Below, in pieces: positions 62,595 through 64,000 of a DNA stretch of 64,000 nucleotides (its first letter is position 1; each line of letters starts with the position of its first letter). The stretch comes from Streptomyces sp. 130. GTDB lineage: Bacteria > Actinomycetota > Actinomycetes > Streptomycetales > Streptomycetaceae. Position numbers and translations under genes: made by a program. Below the pieces are notes generated by a model. The model did not search any database, had not been told where the DNA came from, and saw only the letters and a program-made list of their open reading frames with translations. The stretch is taken from assembly GCF_007096885.1 (NCBI RefSeq), contig NZ_VJNO01000004.1:186001-250000 (forward strand), written 5' to 3'.

Positions 62595-63578
62595 ATGTTC
62601 GGCAAGCTGTTCGGCAGGGCTGAGGGAAGACCGGAGGCCGGCCCGCACGCGCTTCCCACCCCCCGCAAGCAGAACGGTATGTACACCCTGCGGGCGCTCG
62701 GGGACGTACGGGTGCTCGCACTGGTCGAGGCAGCCGAGGCGGGGGACTGGGCGGCGGTCAAGGCGGCACTGACGCCCTTCGACCTCGGCCGCGACCACCA
62801 GATCCTGAACGAACTCGAGGAAATCGACGGCGTGCAGGACTGGATCGGCCGGGCGGCCGAGGAGGACGAGGAGCACCGGGCGACCGCCCTGCTCATCGCG
62901 GGGGCACGCCACATCAAATGGGGCTGGGAGGCACGCACCGCCGCCCGCGCGTCCCGGGTCACGCAGGAGCAGTGGCGGGTCTTCCACGAGCGGCTCCGCA
63001 TCGGTGAGGAGCAACTTCTCGAAGCGGCCGAGCTGCGGCCCGAGTGGGTCACACCATGGCGCCGGCTCCTCACCTCGGGCCGGGGCATGTCCCTGGGCGC
63101 CGACATCACGGAGGCCCGGCGCGACGCGGCCCTGCGCCGCGCTCCGCTGGACCTGGAGACCCACATCGACTGGATCTCCCAGCTGCAGCCCCGCTGGGGC
63201 GGTGAGCCGGGCCAGGCGCTGCGGTTCGCCCGCGACGCGTACGCGCACGCCCCGGAAGGCGACCGGATCGGCTGCGTGATACCCATGGCGCACATCGAGG
63301 ACTGGGTGGAATCGGACGAGACCGGCTGCCTGCAGACCGATGAGATCCGGGAGGAGCTGCGCCGCGCGGCCGAGCGCAGCATCCTCCACCCCGCCTACGA
63401 ACGGCGCCCGGGCTGGCAGCACGACTTCAACATCTTCGCGATGGCCCTCTCACTGGCCGGCGAACGTCAGACGGCGAAGCGGGTCTTCCACGCGCTCGAC
63501 GGTGCCTTCACCAGCTGGCCGTGGGCCTACTTCGGTGACCCGGAGAAGCAGTTCGCCCGCCACCAGCGCCGCGCCTGA
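62595..63578 (+). CDS. Helical repeat protein upstream of an HSP90-family gene
   Basis: 327 aa from ATG 62595, with GGGGAGGG upstream. The sequence is almost entirely helical, with TPR-like periodicity (LALVEAAEAGDWAAVKAALTPF, LLEAAELRPEWVTPWRRLL, ALRFARDAYAHAPEGDRIGC), and ends HALDGAFTSWPWAYFGDPEKQFARHQRR. No catalytic motif. It is followed after 51 nt by an HSP90-like gene on the same strand. A chaperone-adaptor role is an inference from this pairing. Confidence 0.8.
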   Translation: MFGKLFGRAEGRPEAGPHALPTPRKQNGMYTLRALGDVRVLALVEAAEAGDWAAVKAALTPFDLGRDHQILNELEEIDGVQDWIGRAAEEDEEHRATALLIAGARHIKWGWEARTAARASRVTQEQWRVFHERLRIGEEQLLEAAELRPEWVTPWRRLLTSGRGMSLGADITEARRDAALRRAPLDLETHIDWISQLQPRWGGEPGQALRFARDAYAHAPEGDRIGCVIPMAHIEDWVESDETGCLQTDEIREELRRAAERSILHPAYERRPGWQHDFNIFAMALSLAGERQTAKRVFHALDGAFTSWPWAYFGDPEKQFARHQRRA

Positions 63579-63629
63579 CCCACCCGCAGGCCCTTCCACC
63601 CGCCCGCTCCTCCCTCTCCGGACTGCCCG

Positions 63630-64000
63630 ATGACAGCACCCGACACCGCCTCGCGACCGACCGGCGACGACCGCACCTTCCAGGTGGACCTGCGCGGTCT
63701 CGTCGACCTCCTCTCCCACCACCTCTACTCCAGCCCGCGCGTCTACCTGCGCGAACTCCTGCAGAACGCCGTGGACGCGCTGACCGCCCGGCACGGTCTC
63801 GAACCCGGCGCCCCCGCCGGTGCGTTCGGCATCCGCCTGTACGCCGACGGGTCGGTCGTACGCGTCGAGGACGACGGCGTCGGTCTCACCGAGACCGATG
63901 TCCACGCCTTCCTCGCCACGATCGGCCGCAGCAGCAAGCGCGCCGAGCGGATCGCCGAGCAGCGCGGCGATTTCATCGGCCAGTTCGGCATCGGGCTCCT
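63630..64000 (+). CDS. HSP90 family protein, N-terminal part (cut by window end)
   Basis: 123 complete codons are visible. The N-terminal GHKL ATPase domain starts FQVDLRGLVDLLSHHLYSSPRVYLRELLQNAVDALTARHG, with the catalytic Glu and N-box Asn in RELLQNAVDA, followed by VEDDGVGLT (G1) and IGQFGIGLL (G2). It is of the HtpG-like type found in Streptomyces. The gene continues beyond 64000. It lies downstream of the helical repeat gene, probably in one operon. Confidence 0.9.
   Translation, partial: MTAPDTASRPTGDDRTFQVDLRGLVDLLSHHLYSSPRVYLRELLQNAVDALTARHGLEPGAPAGAFGIRLYADGSVVRVEDDGVGLTETDVHAFLATIGRSSKRAERIAEQRGDFIGQFGIGL

Noticed and set aside
1..64000. tRNA genes, CRISPR arrays, insertion sequences, attachment sites
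   Set aside because: No cloverleaf with CCA-end context, spaced direct repeats, transposase motif or terminal inverted repeats was found by reading.

Overview
The window looks like chromosomal DNA of a Streptomyces. Base composition is very GC-rich with strong third-position GC bias. GTG starts and overlapping stop/start pairs are frequent. TTA codons are very rare (I found three). The gene families are typical of the genus: S8 subtilases with inhibitor propeptides, SpoIIE/STAS/RsbW-type partner switching, VanRS-VanZ, LanL lanthipeptide genes and Vgb. No rRNA, tRNA, insertion sequence, CRISPR array or replication origin was recognised.

Layout. 1-12.5 kb: four secreted S8 peptidases on the minus strand (three tandem paralogues, the first cut by the window edge, plus a fourth of another architecture), with a LuxR-type regulator between them. 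12.6-15.7 kb: small housekeeping or accessory genes (SUKH-4, GNAT, Rid, ThuA, zinc ribbon) and a decayed DUF4253 fragment. 15.7-18.3 kb: an orphan VanR/VanS/VanZ set without vanHAX. 18.3-22.9 kb: TetR with a hydrolase and DUF4287 gene, and an ArsR-MFS pair with an NmrA-like SDR, each regulator with a clear palindromic operator.

22.9-43.5 kb: the main biosynthetic locus, an iterative PUFA-synthase / hglE-type PKS. In transcription order (minus strand) it reads thioester reductase, PfaD-like enoyl reductase, PfaA-like KS-AT-ACP-KR-DH, PfaC-like KS-CLF-AT-DH-DH. A WS/DGAT acyltransferase is divergent, followed by a flavin monooxygenase and an ABC exporter. The enzyme order matches the pfa1-pfa2-pfa3 order known from myxobacteria, but here there is a single ACP and separate release/esterification enzymes. 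The reductase carries a TTA codon, which suggests bldA control. A fatty alcohol or wax-ester-like product is the most economical guess.

43.6-49.1 kb: a secreted small protein and a partner-switch signalling cluster (three STAS proteins, SpoIIE phosphatase, RsbW-like kinase), with a cobalamin-binding CarH-like sensor translationally coupled between phosphatase and STAS protein. 49.4-55.4 kb: a venezuelin-type class IV lanthipeptide cluster: LanL synthetase, a 53-residue precursor, an ABC ATPase and permease, and an additional ABC-2-like membrane protein.

55.4-64 kb: an alpha/beta hydrolase behind a 17-codon leader ORF with mutually exclusive hairpins, TatA, a TetR fragment, an XRE/MmyB-like regulator divergent from a hydrolase, a secreted GH43-like enzyme, a virginiamycin B lyase with all three catalytic residues, a hypothetical protein, a macrodomain hydrolase, and a repeat-type protein next to an HSP90-family protein cut by the window end.

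All assignments come from reading the sequence and recalled family motifs. No database search was run.
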